DNA from: Trichomonas vaginalis G3
Taxonomy: Eukaryota; Parabasalia; Trichomonadida; Trichomonadidae
Direction of reading: 5' to 3'
Length of the DNA stretch: 64,000 nucleotides
Assembly: GCF_026262505.1 (NCBI RefSeq)
Contig: NC_067207.1
Span: 4,906,252 to 4,970,251 of the forward strand
Positions 21,671 through 29,322 of this stretch are shown one piece after another. Numbering within the stretch: position 1 is the first letter of the stretch; each line of letters starts with the position of its first letter. The position numbers were made by a program, and so were the translations under genes. Below the pieces are notes generated by a model. That model was not told where the DNA came from. It was given only the letters and a program-made list of their open reading frames with translations, and searched no databases.

Positions 21671-21740
21671 AAAAATATATTTTAGGGTAGAAGGTTAGAT
21701 CTAACCTGTTTTCTAACCTGTTTTCTACCCTCTTGAATTT
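21671..21740 (+). repeat. palindromic cassette copy 3
   Basis: Full cassette: AT block, GGGTAGA, GGTTAGATCTAACC, two TTTTCTAACC/TTTTCTACCC elements, TTGAATTT. Confidence 0.9.
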
Positions 21741-21949
21741 GTCATGATTTCATCGTAAATGTTTTGTCATGATTTCATCGTAAATGTTTTGTCAAGACTT
21801 CTTCGTATATGTTTTGTCATGATTTCATCGTATATGTTTTGTCATGATTTCATCGTATATGTTTTGTCATGATTTCATCGTATATGTTTTGTCAAGACTT
21901 CTTCGTATATGTTTTGTCAAGACTTCTTCGTAATGAGCGTAAATGACCA

Positions 21950-22010
21950 AAAAATATATTTTAGGGTAGATGGTTAGATCTAACCTCTTTTCTAACCTCT
22001 TTTCTACCCC
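21950..22010 (+). repeat. palindromic cassette copy 4
   Basis: Same orientation as copy 3, ending beside the 3' end of the 304-codon gene. Confidence 0.9.
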
Positions 22011-22017
22011 AGTTATT

Positions 22018-22932
22018 TTATAAGCGTTTTACATGGTAAACATTGTGAATTCGTGAAATTCTAAACAATTTTGTGGCTTCGATTTCTTCACGAAGGATAT
22101 CGAATGTTTTCACAATGCCGAAAGTTTCTTTATATTTCTTCTTGACATCTGAAAGAAGGAAATCGTCAGCTGTTGGATAGTTTTTGTTTAGAAATGTCAA
22201 CATGTCCATTTTATCTTCTGCTGGTTTCTCTGCCTCCCTCTTTAAGTCAGCATAGTCGTTTCGCATACGTTCTATCTCTTTGACGGAGTAGTTATATTTC
22301 CTCATTGCTGCTTTACATTTAGAACATTGTGGGTTCATTTTTGCGTTATATTCTGAAACCTTACCTGCTAGTATGACTAAGGCGTCAATTGCTCTCTTTA
22401 ACTCAAAAGTTGCGGGTTTTATCTGTTCATTCCATATCTTACCTCTTCTATCTTTATCTCTTATCTGCCATACACATTCAGCAACTAACGAAACAAAGTT
22501 GTCGTAGGTCTTAAACTCCCCAGATTTGTATATGTCAGAGATGTTCTTATATACCATATCGCAATCTTTGTCCATGACTTTGTGGTTGCAATGAAATCCA
22601 AGAAACTCATAGTTAACCTTTCGTATGAACTTCTTTATTTCTACTGAGTCAGTTGCTTTGACTTCTATTTCATCGAATTCTGGAATAGTAAGCTTTTGTT
22701 GTTGGATTTCAGGCAATTTGGGTAAATGGTCAATAATATCCTGCATTTCATAAAGATATTCTTCATCTGTTTCATCTTTTGCAGTGCAATCTAAATCTCC
22801 TTGGAGAAGTTCTTGCTTTATCTTCTGGATTTCTGTTTCGAAAGTATATGAAGAAGGAATGAAGCTTTTCATCTCTACTAACATTGAAGTTGGGTTCATG
22901 ACTAACGAGTTTGGTGCTGTTGTTGCTAACAT
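22018..22932 (-). CDS. hypothetical 304-residue protein framed by inverted cassettes
   Basis: One open frame starting MLATTAPNSLVMNPTS. The middle is helical, with a CSKC pair near residue 204. A C-terminal stretch (TADDFLLSDVKKKYKETFG) looks like a winged-helix-type fold. No family is recognised; a DNA-handling role is only a guess. It is bracketed by cassettes pointing towards it from both sides, as the primase-helicase is in family II. The leader is TTTTTATTGTAAGAACATG. It appears whole. Confidence 0.6.
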   Translation of the reverse strand: MLATTAPNSLVMNPTSMLVEMKSFIPSSYTFETEIQKIKQELLQGDLDCTAKDETDEEYLYEMQDIIDHLPKLPEIQQQKLTIPEFDEIEVKATDSVEIKKFIRKVNYEFLGFHCNHKVMDKDCDMVYKNISDIYKSGEFKTYDNFVSLVAECVWQIRDKDRRGKIWNEQIKPATFELKRAIDALVILAGKVSEYNAKMNPQCSKCKAAMRKYNYSVKEIERMRNDYADLKREAEKPAEDKMDMLTFLNKNYPTADDFLLSDVKKKYKETFGIVKTFDILREEIEATKLFRISRIHNVYHVKRL

Positions 22933-23007
22933 GTTCTTACAATAAAAATAAAAAATATTTTTTTAAAAAAACTAACTTTATTTTTTATTTCGGGAAAATT
23001 CATGAAA

Positions 23008-23076
23008 ATTCAAGAGGGTAGAAAACAGGTTAGAAAACAGGTTAGATCTAACCTTCTACCCTAAATTATATTTTTG
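23008..23076 (-). repeat. palindromic cassette copy 5
   Basis: Full inverted copy with GGTTAGATCTAACC and the flanking GGGTAGA/TCTACCC arms. Confidence 0.9.
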
Positions 23077-23082
23077 CTGAAT

Positions 23083-23145
23083 TCATGAGTTTTGGTTGAA
23101 AGAATACGGTGGAGCCAAAAGTGGCTCGACCTCAAAACAAGCATT
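23083..23145 (+). other. fragment of KilA-N gene 2 between cassettes
   Basis: About 60 bp matching the middle of the KilA-N gene at 23805-23870, in inverted orientation, with one or two differences. It encodes the same segment (EFWLKEYG, then AKSGSTSKQAF). It includes an inverted repeat, GAGCCA-AAAG-TGGCTC. Confidence 0.8.
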
Positions 23146-23166
23146 TTCTGTATAAAATTCATGAAA

Positions 23167-23236
23167 ATTCAAGAGGGTAGAAAAGAGGTTAGAAAACAGG
23201 TTAGATCTAACCTTCTACCCTAAAATATATTTTTGC
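23167..23236 (-). repeat. palindromic cassette copy 6
   Basis: Full inverted copy, preceded by ATTCATGAAAATTCAAGAGG as in copies 2 and 5. Confidence 0.9.
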
Positions 23237-23295
23237 CGAATTCTGTATAAAACTCATGACAAATTCAAGAGTTTTGTGTGTTTTCTACGATGGTA

Positions 23296-23363
23296 GAAAT
23301 GAGGGTAGAAATGAGGTTAGAAAAGAGGTTAGATCTAACCATCTACCCTAAAATATATTTTTG
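23296..23363 (-). repeat. palindromic cassette copy 7
   Basis: Inverted copy with an extra GGGTAGAAATGAG unit, ending next to the 3' end of KilA-N gene 2. Confidence 0.88.
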
Positions 23364-23382
23364 TCGAAAAAAAATGGTTCAT

Positions 23383-24048
23383 TTACTCACAATATTTTTG
23401 TACAAAACGACCCCAAACTTTTAACTTCTTTTCTGCAGCTTCTAATGAAATTTTAGCGAGTTCATATTCTCTAAATTCTCTCTTTAAATCTTCTTGTTCC
23501 CATTGGTCTAGTTCGTATGGAGAATCTCTATAACCAGAACATATCTCACGTTCATGTTCTATTTGTTTTTCATGCATTTTTCTAACTTCTTCTTCAAACA
23601 AAGGTTTTGCATTCTCTACTGTATCTTCAAGTTCTTCTTCATCTAATTTCTCATGAACTTTCTTGTCTATGGAGTCCAGAATATCTTTGACATAAAATGC
23701 ATACTTTACAGAGCACCATTCAGCAACAAAATGAACGAGGTCAGCATGTATGTAAATACCTTTGAATTCATTCATAACGCCCTTAGTAAGCTCATAAAAT
23801 GCTTGTTTTGAGGTTGAGCCACTTTTGGCTCGACCGTATTCTTTCAACCAAAACTCAAGAATTTCCTGCATTTTAGCACTATTGAGAAATCTGTTTAAAT
23901 GGTTTAACCTTCCCGCTTCTCTTGCCATCTTTGTTGCATTTATATAACCATCCTTGTCTCTACGTAAGACTTCAATACCGTTGTAAGTGCCTTTTGTGAA
24001 TGTTTCGCCATTAGATTTGTTCGTGAACGTTTTTGCTTCGACTGACAT
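23383..24048 (-). CDS. KilA-N domain protein 2 (I-a)
   Basis: One open frame of 221 codons starting MSVEAKTFTNKSNGETFTKG. The KilA-N domain spans about residues 1-115, with GIEVLRRDKDGYINATKMA, a variable middle, then HFVAEWCSVKYAFYVKDILD. The C-terminal half is a charged coiled coil (KKVHEKLDEEELEDTVENA). Likely an accessory DNA-binding protein. The first 40 and last 110 residues are almost identical to the II-b copy (42884-43545), but the middle is different. The leader is TTTTTATTGTAAGAACAGAA. It appears whole. Confidence 0.82.
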   Translation of the reverse strand: MSVEAKTFTNKSNGETFTKGTYNGIEVLRRDKDGYINATKMAREAGRLNHLNRFLNSAKMQEILEFWLKEYGRAKSGSTSKQAFYELTKGVMNEFKGIYIHADLVHFVAEWCSVKYAFYVKDILDSIDKKVHEKLDEEELEDTVENAKPLFEEEVRKMHEKQIEHEREICSGYRDSPYELDQWEQEDLKREFREYELAKISLEAAEKKLKVWGRFVQKYCE

Positions 24049-24377
24049 TTTCTGTTCTTACAATAAAAATAAAAAATATTTTTGAGTGGCTTAACCGTCG
24101 GACATTCGTTTGTGGCTTAACCGTCGGACATCCGTTTGTGGCTTAACCGTCGGACATCCGTTTGTGGCTCGACCTCAAAACAAGCATTTTGTGAAGAATA
24201 TACCAACCCGCGGAATTCCGCGGGTTGCTTTTTTTATACAAAATTCAAGAGTTTTGTGTGTTTTCTACGATGTTGTCAAAATGTCATGTTGTCACACTTT
24301 TTAAAAGAAGTTAAAATGACCGAGGCACATAGGCACATAGGCACACCTAAAAAAACATCTACCCTAAAATATATTTT
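24049..24377. repeat. repeat and fragment zone upstream of KilA-N gene 2
   Basis: No gene. In order: the KilA-N leader; three 26-bp units GTGGCTTAACCGTCGGACAT (24086-24163); a chimeric KilA-N fragment (24164-24235); a block resembling the 116-bp repeats of family II (24268-24345); and a partial cassette (24356-24389). Confidence 0.8.
24164..24235 (+). other. chimeric KilA-N fragment
   Basis: The first half matches KilA-N gene 2 of this element (GSTSKQAF). The second half matches the alternative middle of the II-b KilA-N gene (AFCEEY, then NS and GCF). The two join at the shared AF codons. The second half contains a perfect 22-bp palindrome with arms AACCCGCGG around AATT. Confidence 0.75.
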
Positions 24378-24389
24378 TCAATACTTTTT
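24268..24389 (-). repeat. family II-like repeat plus partial cassette 8
   Basis: GTTGTCAAAATGTCATGTTG, then a GAAGTTAAA element and a triple GGCACATA motif, resembles one 116-bp unit of the family II arrays (46359-46712). It runs into the outer arm of the palindromic cassette (CTACCCTAAAATATATTTTT). Confidence 0.6.
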
Positions 24390-25237
24390 CAGCACTTTTC
24401 CGTAGTTGTATATGAAAGACAATTCGAGATAAAAGTCATAGTACAATGGTATAATATGCTGCACACTGTTTGTTGTGAACCAGACTTGAAAGTCAGAGAA
24501 ACTGTTACTAGGTGGTTCGTAGAATTTAGAAGCAAAGTCATAAAAGTCCTTACCGATACAAAGAAAACTGTTGTTGCTTGAACTGAAACTTGCATGACAC
24601 ATAACATTTTGAGGGTCGAACACGTTTCTATAAACTGTCAAATCTGTTGGTGGCGTATAAATTTAAACGGACCGTCAGGTGGTAATGGTTCGTTCTGGTT
24701 TAGTAACCGAAGAAATTGTGCCCAAGAACGTTTGTCTACTTCCCAAAATAAAAACTGTGTATCTCTTGGAGGGTTATTTTCAATCCTTTGAAATGAAACT
24801 GTGGAGTTCATCTTGTCATATTCTAGCTTCAGATAGTATGTTCCATTTAGTAAAGAATCGTATTTTTCTTGAAATTCCCAGTAGTATTTGTTTATTTGAG
24901 TTTGAAAGTCATTTAGAGTCTTCTCAAGGTTTTCGTCTGAACGAATTGTAAAGATTCTCATTTCATCAAATTTGTCTATTAGACCATCAGAACCTCTATA
25001 CTGACCATGAAAATATACTGCAAACATAAACGCGTTAGTTCTATTTGAAAACAAAACTCTTCTAAATCCTATTGCCTTTGCATCTGAAGGACTTTGAAGC
25101 CAACGAATTGGATAGTCAAACCTGTAAGTACGGGATGAAATTTCTTCATCTGATATAGTCCTACCGGCATTTGTGAAGATATAGTCTAACGGTTTTGTAT
25201 CTGCTACTTTTGTTCTTTGTTTTTCAACCTGAAACAT
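24378..25237 (-). pseudogene. unidentified paralogous protein A (I-a)
   Basis: About 285 codons starting MFQVEKQRTKVADTKPLDYIF. Conserved blocks are RFDYPIRWLQSPSDAKAIGF, DFYDFASKFYEPPS, DFQVWFTT and IIPLYYDFYLELSFIYNY. A paralogue lies at 31405-32254 in the same element. No family is recognised; the fully soluble, beta-like composition would suit a virion or fibre-associated protein. This copy is broken. Confidence 0.6.
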
Positions 25238-25259
25238 TTAATATATGTAAAAATATACT

Positions 25260-25325
25260 GTTTTAAAAAATGTTTTACTTCATGCAATGTTTTACTTCAT
25301 GCAACGTTTTACTTCATGCAATGTT
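25260..25325 (-). repeat. short tandem repeats at polymerase 3' end
   Basis: Four imperfect 17-18-bp units TTTTACTTCATGCAATG straddling the end of the polymerase frame, so the last codons read as repeated KHCMK. Confidence 0.8.
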
Positions 25326-27462
25326 TAACTATTTCACCATCTTCTTTAACAGCCCAGTACTTTCGCTTGGAGAGGACATGAACTTCGGTGAAAATTTTGT
25401 CCAATTTGAATTGACCCATCTTCTCACCGACCATACCCATTTCAATGAGTTTGTTATAGCCTTCTTCGTTCGTCATGAGTGCGTCGATGTTCTCATAGTA
25501 AACCTTGACTTTGGATTTGACTTCGGAGAAGAATTTGTTGTACTCGTCAAGGACTGCTTTTGCGAACTGAGGGTAAGACCAATGTTCGACAATAGGTTTT
25601 AATGTGGTTACTAAGCCACTTTCACCTTCGGTAAATTCGTATTTCAAAACAAAAGGAGAAAACCTTTCAACAAAGTTGTCGACCTTCTCATAATGTTTAC
25701 TCTTCATCTCTTGAGGTTTTTTAATGGAATACCCCCATGTCGAATTCATAAGCAATTTTAATGTCATTGCAAGTTTGGGGTTTGAAGCTTTCCTAATATC
25801 ATACAGTTGTTGTATGACTTTTCCAACTGTATAGTTCCTTCCTGGGAACTCACCATCTTCGTTTGGAATTCCAGTCGGGATATATTGGACGAACCTCATG
25901 TATGCGGCGTTAAGGTCGACATAGTATATTTTTTCATCTGAGTCGAACTTATCGCATCCAATCGGACCAGTTTTTGGAAATTCAAGCGAGTCTCTTATCT
26001 TCTGAGAAACTTCTCCTGTTATCTCATAAACATCGTCGAAGCAACCTGTTTCATATAAAACCTTCTGACCTAACTCTGATGCTCTCCAATACAATTTGAC
26101 GTCGATTGGATGTCTCAATGGGAGTTTGTTTATAGCATCTTGAAGTTCTTGCAACCTCATTGGAAGTTCTTCTGGTTCAGGTTGGTATCCGAACAATCCA
26201 ACTCCTTTTGGAACTGTGTACTTCTTTTGTACTAGAACTTTGTCTGGAACAACTTTTGGTCTTGCTAACAGTGAAAAGTTTGTTTCGTCTTTTGGTACAA
26301 AACTTTCTGTCAGCTTGTCATCTGGAATCGGTTCCAACAAACCTTTCTCGAAAAGAATGTTAACAGCTCTGACAATGTTGCACTTGCCTTTTCCGAACAA
26401 TGGGTTTGTAAGACTTTCGTTCAACATGAAGTGGTTGTGGACAAGTACAATCTTCAACCATGGTAAGTCTTTGTCAACAACATAGTCGTCATGTGAAGAA
26501 CCTTTAGCTGTAGGTATGTTGACTCGGATATTCACATTTGCCAACGGTGCAATCTTTGTCAATTGACCTCTGAGAATGTACCTTGTCTTCACACATGACT
26601 CAAGATACTTCATCTTCTCATCTGTAACAAGACCAGAGTTCCTGAGACATGTAAGAATGCAAGGTTCGTTGACAATTTTTTCAATTGAATTGTAAATTCC
26701 ATACCTTGTCAAGTCAATGTCAGACTTATTTCTGAACGGGAAGTATCCAGCATGTTGTCTGACTGCTTGAGGGTTAGGTTGATACCATTCGAACTTCACG
26801 CTTACAATTCCTTCAATTGCATTCAAAATATCTGAGTCGGAGTCAACCATTTGTTCTCTCTTTGTAGTCTTGAAAGCGTCAAGAAGTTGTGCGGCTGTTG
26901 TGACATTGCCATGTGCATAGTAAATATGACCATCTAAATCTGTTACGGTTAGTCTGAGATTGTATCCTTTCTTATTTCCGTCTTGTATGGCAGCAAGTAC
27001 ACCCATGAAGCCTTCTTTGTTCTTTCCTTCGTCAAAGTTTACTGTAAAGGTTCGACCAGATGTAATTTGACTTCTAACTTCACGATACTTTTCATATGCA
27101 TATCTTGTTCTTTCCATGGGAGCATGTGCGTCTTCACCTTTTCCTTTTTTCCTTCTCAAAGGATGCAATTGTTCGTCATGTTTCCAGTAAAATCTGGCAA
27201 AGCCGTCGTGTCCTTCAACTTGAGGTTCATTAACATTGAAAGGCATGTCCATAAGCCGTTCTTCTTCTAACCTCTCAAGTCTGTTTGGATAATTTGCGCG
27301 TGCTGTTTCTAAGTCCATTTCGTAGGTCAGACCAGCCAGTTTGTCATAGACTTTTATGGGTCTTCCCTTCCTATATTTAAACTTCTTTGAAAGTCTCCAA
27401 CCATATCTTTCTAACTCTGCTTTTATTCTAGCAGACCTTCTATCCATTCTATACGGGGGCAT
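25309..27462 (-). CDS. protein-primed family B DNA polymerase, family I (I-a)
   Basis: One open frame of 717 codons. Polymerase motif A is seen as IYYVDLNAAYMRF and motif B as LKLLMNSTWGYS; a later VKVYYENIDALMT stretch lies where motif C belongs. The N-terminal part contains NEPCILTCLRNSGL, related to the CVLNSFYGL segment encoded separately upstream of the family II polymerase. It would replicate the element from protein-primed ends. It follows the leader of AT-rich type and is upstream of the paralogous protein A gene. As a member of a broken element it is treated as fossil. Confidence 0.78.
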   Translation of the reverse strand: MPPYRMDRRSARIKAELERYGWRLSKKFKYRKGRPIKVYDKLAGLTYEMDLETARANYPNRLERLEEERLMDMPFNVNEPQVEGHDGFARFYWKHDEQLHPLRRKKGKGEDAHAPMERTRYAYEKYREVRSQITSGRTFTVNFDEGKNKEGFMGVLAAIQDGNKKGYNLRLTVTDLDGHIYYAHGNVTTAAQLLDAFKTTKREQMVDSDSDILNAIEGIVSVKFEWYQPNPQAVRQHAGYFPFRNKSDIDLTRYGIYNSIEKIVNEPCILTCLRNSGLVTDEKMKYLESCVKTRYILRGQLTKIAPLANVNIRVNIPTAKGSSHDDYVVDKDLPWLKIVLVHNHFMLNESLTNPLFGKGKCNIVRAVNILFEKGLLEPIPDDKLTESFVPKDETNFSLLARPKVVPDKVLVQKKYTVPKGVGLFGYQPEPEELPMRLQELQDAINKLPLRHPIDVKLYWRASELGQKVLYETGCFDDVYEITGEVSQKIRDSLEFPKTGPIGCDKFDSDEKIYYVDLNAAYMRFVQYIPTGIPNEDGEFPGRNYTVGKVIQQLYDIRKASNPKLAMTLKLLMNSTWGYSIKKPQEMKSKHYEKVDNFVERFSPFVLKYEFTEGESGLVTTLKPIVEHWSYPQFAKAVLDEYNKFFSEVKSKVKVYYENIDALMTNEEGYNKLIEMGMVGEKMGQFKLDKIFTEVHVLSKRKYWAVKEDGEIVKHCMK

Positions 27463-27493
27463 TTCTATAAAAATAAAAAAATACTGTTTTAAA

Positions 27494-27600
27494 ATGGTAT
27501 GCCATATAGCTTCTTGAATTTGTTAAGAAGTATTTTAACGTATTTTCCATCTGTATCTCTAGCGTATACATAAGCATAGCCTGCCTTAGTAAAACATTAC
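27494..27600 (-). pseudogene. gene remnant
   Basis: A short stretch reads GYAYVYARDTDGKYVKILLN and ends LYGIPF before a stop. It is protein-like but no parent gene was found in the window. Confidence 0.3.
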
Positions 27601-27655
27601 TTGTAATTTTCTATAGTTTACGCCGGTATAAAAGTAGAAAGAGTCCTGTTCTTCG

Positions 27656-28075
27656 CTATAGTAGTAAAAACTCAAACGTATGCTCGCCATAGTCTGTAAT
27701 TTCAATTGTTTCATCTTCTAGTTCGTCGACAAATTCGAATACAATATCTCTAAATTTGCCTCTGTTCTTACTGTTTTCAGAACGAGTAACCCAACGTAAG
27801 TTTTCAAGTCTATTGTCGTTTCTTATATGGTTTATATGGTCTACAAAAGGTAAATTGTTAGGATTCGGTATAAAATGAGTTGCAATGACAACATGTTTAA
27901 AATAGTTTTTTCCACCCATCCTCATAATAGCATATCCTTTATTTCCCTCCCATCCGCTTAAAACTCTTTTTGTCTTTTTGTTTCTGACTTCAAATGACTC
28001 ACAACAGTGAATTTCATATTTCTCATCTAACAAACAAGTTTCCCAACGGTCTGTTCCAACAAACCCAGCGTACAT
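27656..28075 (-). CDS. HNH endonuclease (NUMOD4-HNH type)
   Basis: One open frame of 139 codons. Residues about 8-55 resemble NUMOD4 (YEIHCCESFEVRN). About 60-105 form an HNH_3 motif, with VVIATHFIPNPNNLPFVDHI, then NDNRLENLRWVT and ENSKN. Such free-standing HNH proteins are homing-type nucleases common in phages and large DNA viruses. It is probably an independent passenger in the element. It appears whole. Confidence 0.85.
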   Translation of the reverse strand: MYAGFVGTDRWETCLLDEKYEIHCCESFEVRNKKTKRVLSGWEGNKGYAIMRMGGKNYFKHVVIATHFIPNPNNLPFVDHINHIRNDNRLENLRWVTRSENSKNRGKFRDIVFEFVDELEDETIEITDYGEHTFEFLLL

Positions 28076-28126
28076 TTCAAATAAAATAAAAAAAAATATT
28101 TTTTTGAAAAATATACTGTTTTCCTT

Positions 28127-28711
28127 TTACTTTACATAACCTCCTGCTACCATAAGTCTTTGACGCCAACCCATACCAGCTAATGAAGGTTGACTTGGTT
28201 TAGTTTGGAAACTAAACTTTGGTTTTGGTTTATCTTCAGTTTTTGGCTCACCTTCTTCTATCGGTTTTTCGTCACTTTTCGGTTCCTCGGGTTTTACCCC
28301 ACCTGCAGGAACAGTTGTGTCGTCAACATCTTCATAAATATCATATGCCATCTGTTTTTGTTTTCCTTTCAACTTTTTGTGTTTGTTGTAAAGTTTAGAA
28401 TATTTTGACTCTAAGTCAATGAGATGTTCTATAATGAACTGTTGGTCAGTGAAGTAAACTTTTCCATCTGTTGTCTCGAAAGCTCCTTCAGACTTCAATA
28501 TTTTATTTGTGAGAGTCTGTTTCTTTTTTGAGATACTAGCCGTTCCATTTCTATGAAAAGTGACTTTGTAGTTAGGGTTTGTATTTCCAGACCTGGCACT
28601 TTCTATTATTGAATTTTTCTCTTCATCTGTAAGTTCTTTGACAGGTTTTGACAATGGTTCTGAACTTTTTGTTTGTGGTGTCAAATCTACCGTTTCAACT
28701 TCTTCGGTCAT
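28127..28711 (-). CDS. hypothetical protein with KE/P-rich tail
   Basis: One open frame; the start MTEEVETVDLTPQTK is preferred over an ATG two codons upstream because it follows the T-rich leader more closely. The middle is helical, and a proline/lysine-rich linker ends in SQPSLAGMGWRQRLMVAGGY. The C-terminal glycine/aromatic end is reminiscent of small virion proteins. No family is recognised. Confidence 0.55.
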   Translation of the reverse strand: MTEEVETVDLTPQTKSSEPLSKPVKELTDEEKNSIIESARSGNTNPNYKVTFHRNGTASISKKKQTLTNKILKSEGAFETTDGKVYFTDQQFIIEHLIDLESKYSKLYNKHKKLKGKQKQMAYDIYEDVDDTTVPAGGVKPEEPKSDEKPIEEGEPKTEDKPKPKFSFQTKPSQPSLAGMGWRQRLMVAGGYVK

Positions 28712-28731
28712 TTTCAAGTCAGTAAAAAATT

Positions 28732-28884
28732 TTAGTTTGGTTTGTTTTCAACTGGTTGTTGTTGTTTTTTAAGTCGGTCTAAAACTTCCTGAGGTATAGG
28801 AAGAACTTGACAAACACGTTGTGTAACTGCTGGAAGCCGACAAATCCATCTTGAGCCCATTTGTCTCAATGCTGTATTGTTCAT
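28732..28884 (-). CDS. small basic protein, 50 codons
   Basis: A short open frame starting MNNTALRQMGSRWICRLPAV and ending in a QQQPVENKPN tail. It sits tightly between neighbours on the same strand, with similar spacing and AGTAAAAAA-type leaders. No family is recognised. Confidence 0.5.
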   Translation of the reverse strand: MNNTALRQMGSRWICRLPAVTQRVCQVLPIPQEVLDRLKKQQQPVENKPN

Positions 28885-28903
28885 TTCATCTCAGTAAAAA
28901 AAT

Positions 28904-29305
28904 TTACATTCCCCACGTTTGAGGCGGTTGCGGTTGGTTGTTGTTTACCCACTGTTGTGCATGGTTATATCCTCTGTTAAAGAATCTTTCACCTTGGTCC
29001 ATATAGTGCCCTGCTTGGTTATAGTAGTCATTTGCTTTGTTATAGTAGTTTCCTGCTTGTCTTCCTACATTGTCCATCCATCCTTGAACTTTTCCTCTTG
29101 TTTCAGGATTTGGAATAAGATTTGCTGCATCTCGTGCTACATCCCAACCTTTCTGTACAGTTTGTATAATAGGCTGTGCTTTCTCTTTCAGTATACCTAA
29201 TGTACTCAAAATCTTCCTTCCAATTCCAAATGCACCTCTGGCTAGTGTTCCCACTGCGGGCAAAAATCTGGATGCAACTCCTGCTAATGCGCCAAATAAA
29301 CCCAT
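28904..29305 (-). CDS. amphipathic minor virion protein candidate
   Basis: One open frame of 133 codons starting MGLFGALAGVASRFLPAVGT. The hydrophobic, glycine-rich N-terminal helix could insert in membranes. The C-terminal half is rich in asparagine, tyrosine and glutamine. This resembles small Polinton/adenovirus pVI-like minor capsid proteins, but only by composition. It is divergent from the integrase, with 17 bases between starts. Confidence 0.55.
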   Translation of the reverse strand: MGLFGALAGVASRFLPAVGTLARGAFGIGRKILSTLGILKEKAQPIIQTVQKGWDVARDAANLIPNPETRGKVQGWMDNVGRQAGNYYNKANDYYNQAGHYMDQGERFFNRGYNHAQQWVNNNQPQPPQTWGM

Positions 29306-29322
29306 TTCTTATGGGTTAAAAA

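Larger units (their letters stand above)
21480..22017. repeat. repeat zone left of the 304-codon gene
   Basis: No gene. In order it holds: a leader for the preceding gene; a stretch copied from KilA-N gene 1 (21583-21633); a palindromic cassette (21671-21740); about nine short direct repeats of the type GTCATGATTTCATCGTATAT with GTTTTGTCAAGACTTCTTCG variants (21741-21940); and a second cassette (21950-22010). Confidence 0.85.
22933..23382. repeat. inverted cassette zone right of the 304-codon gene
   Basis: No gene. It holds the leader of the 304-codon gene, three inverted palindromic cassettes and, between the first two, a copied piece of KilA-N gene 2 (23083-23145). A stretch near 23255-23291 matches the tail of the fragment at 24164-24260. 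Confidence 0.85.
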
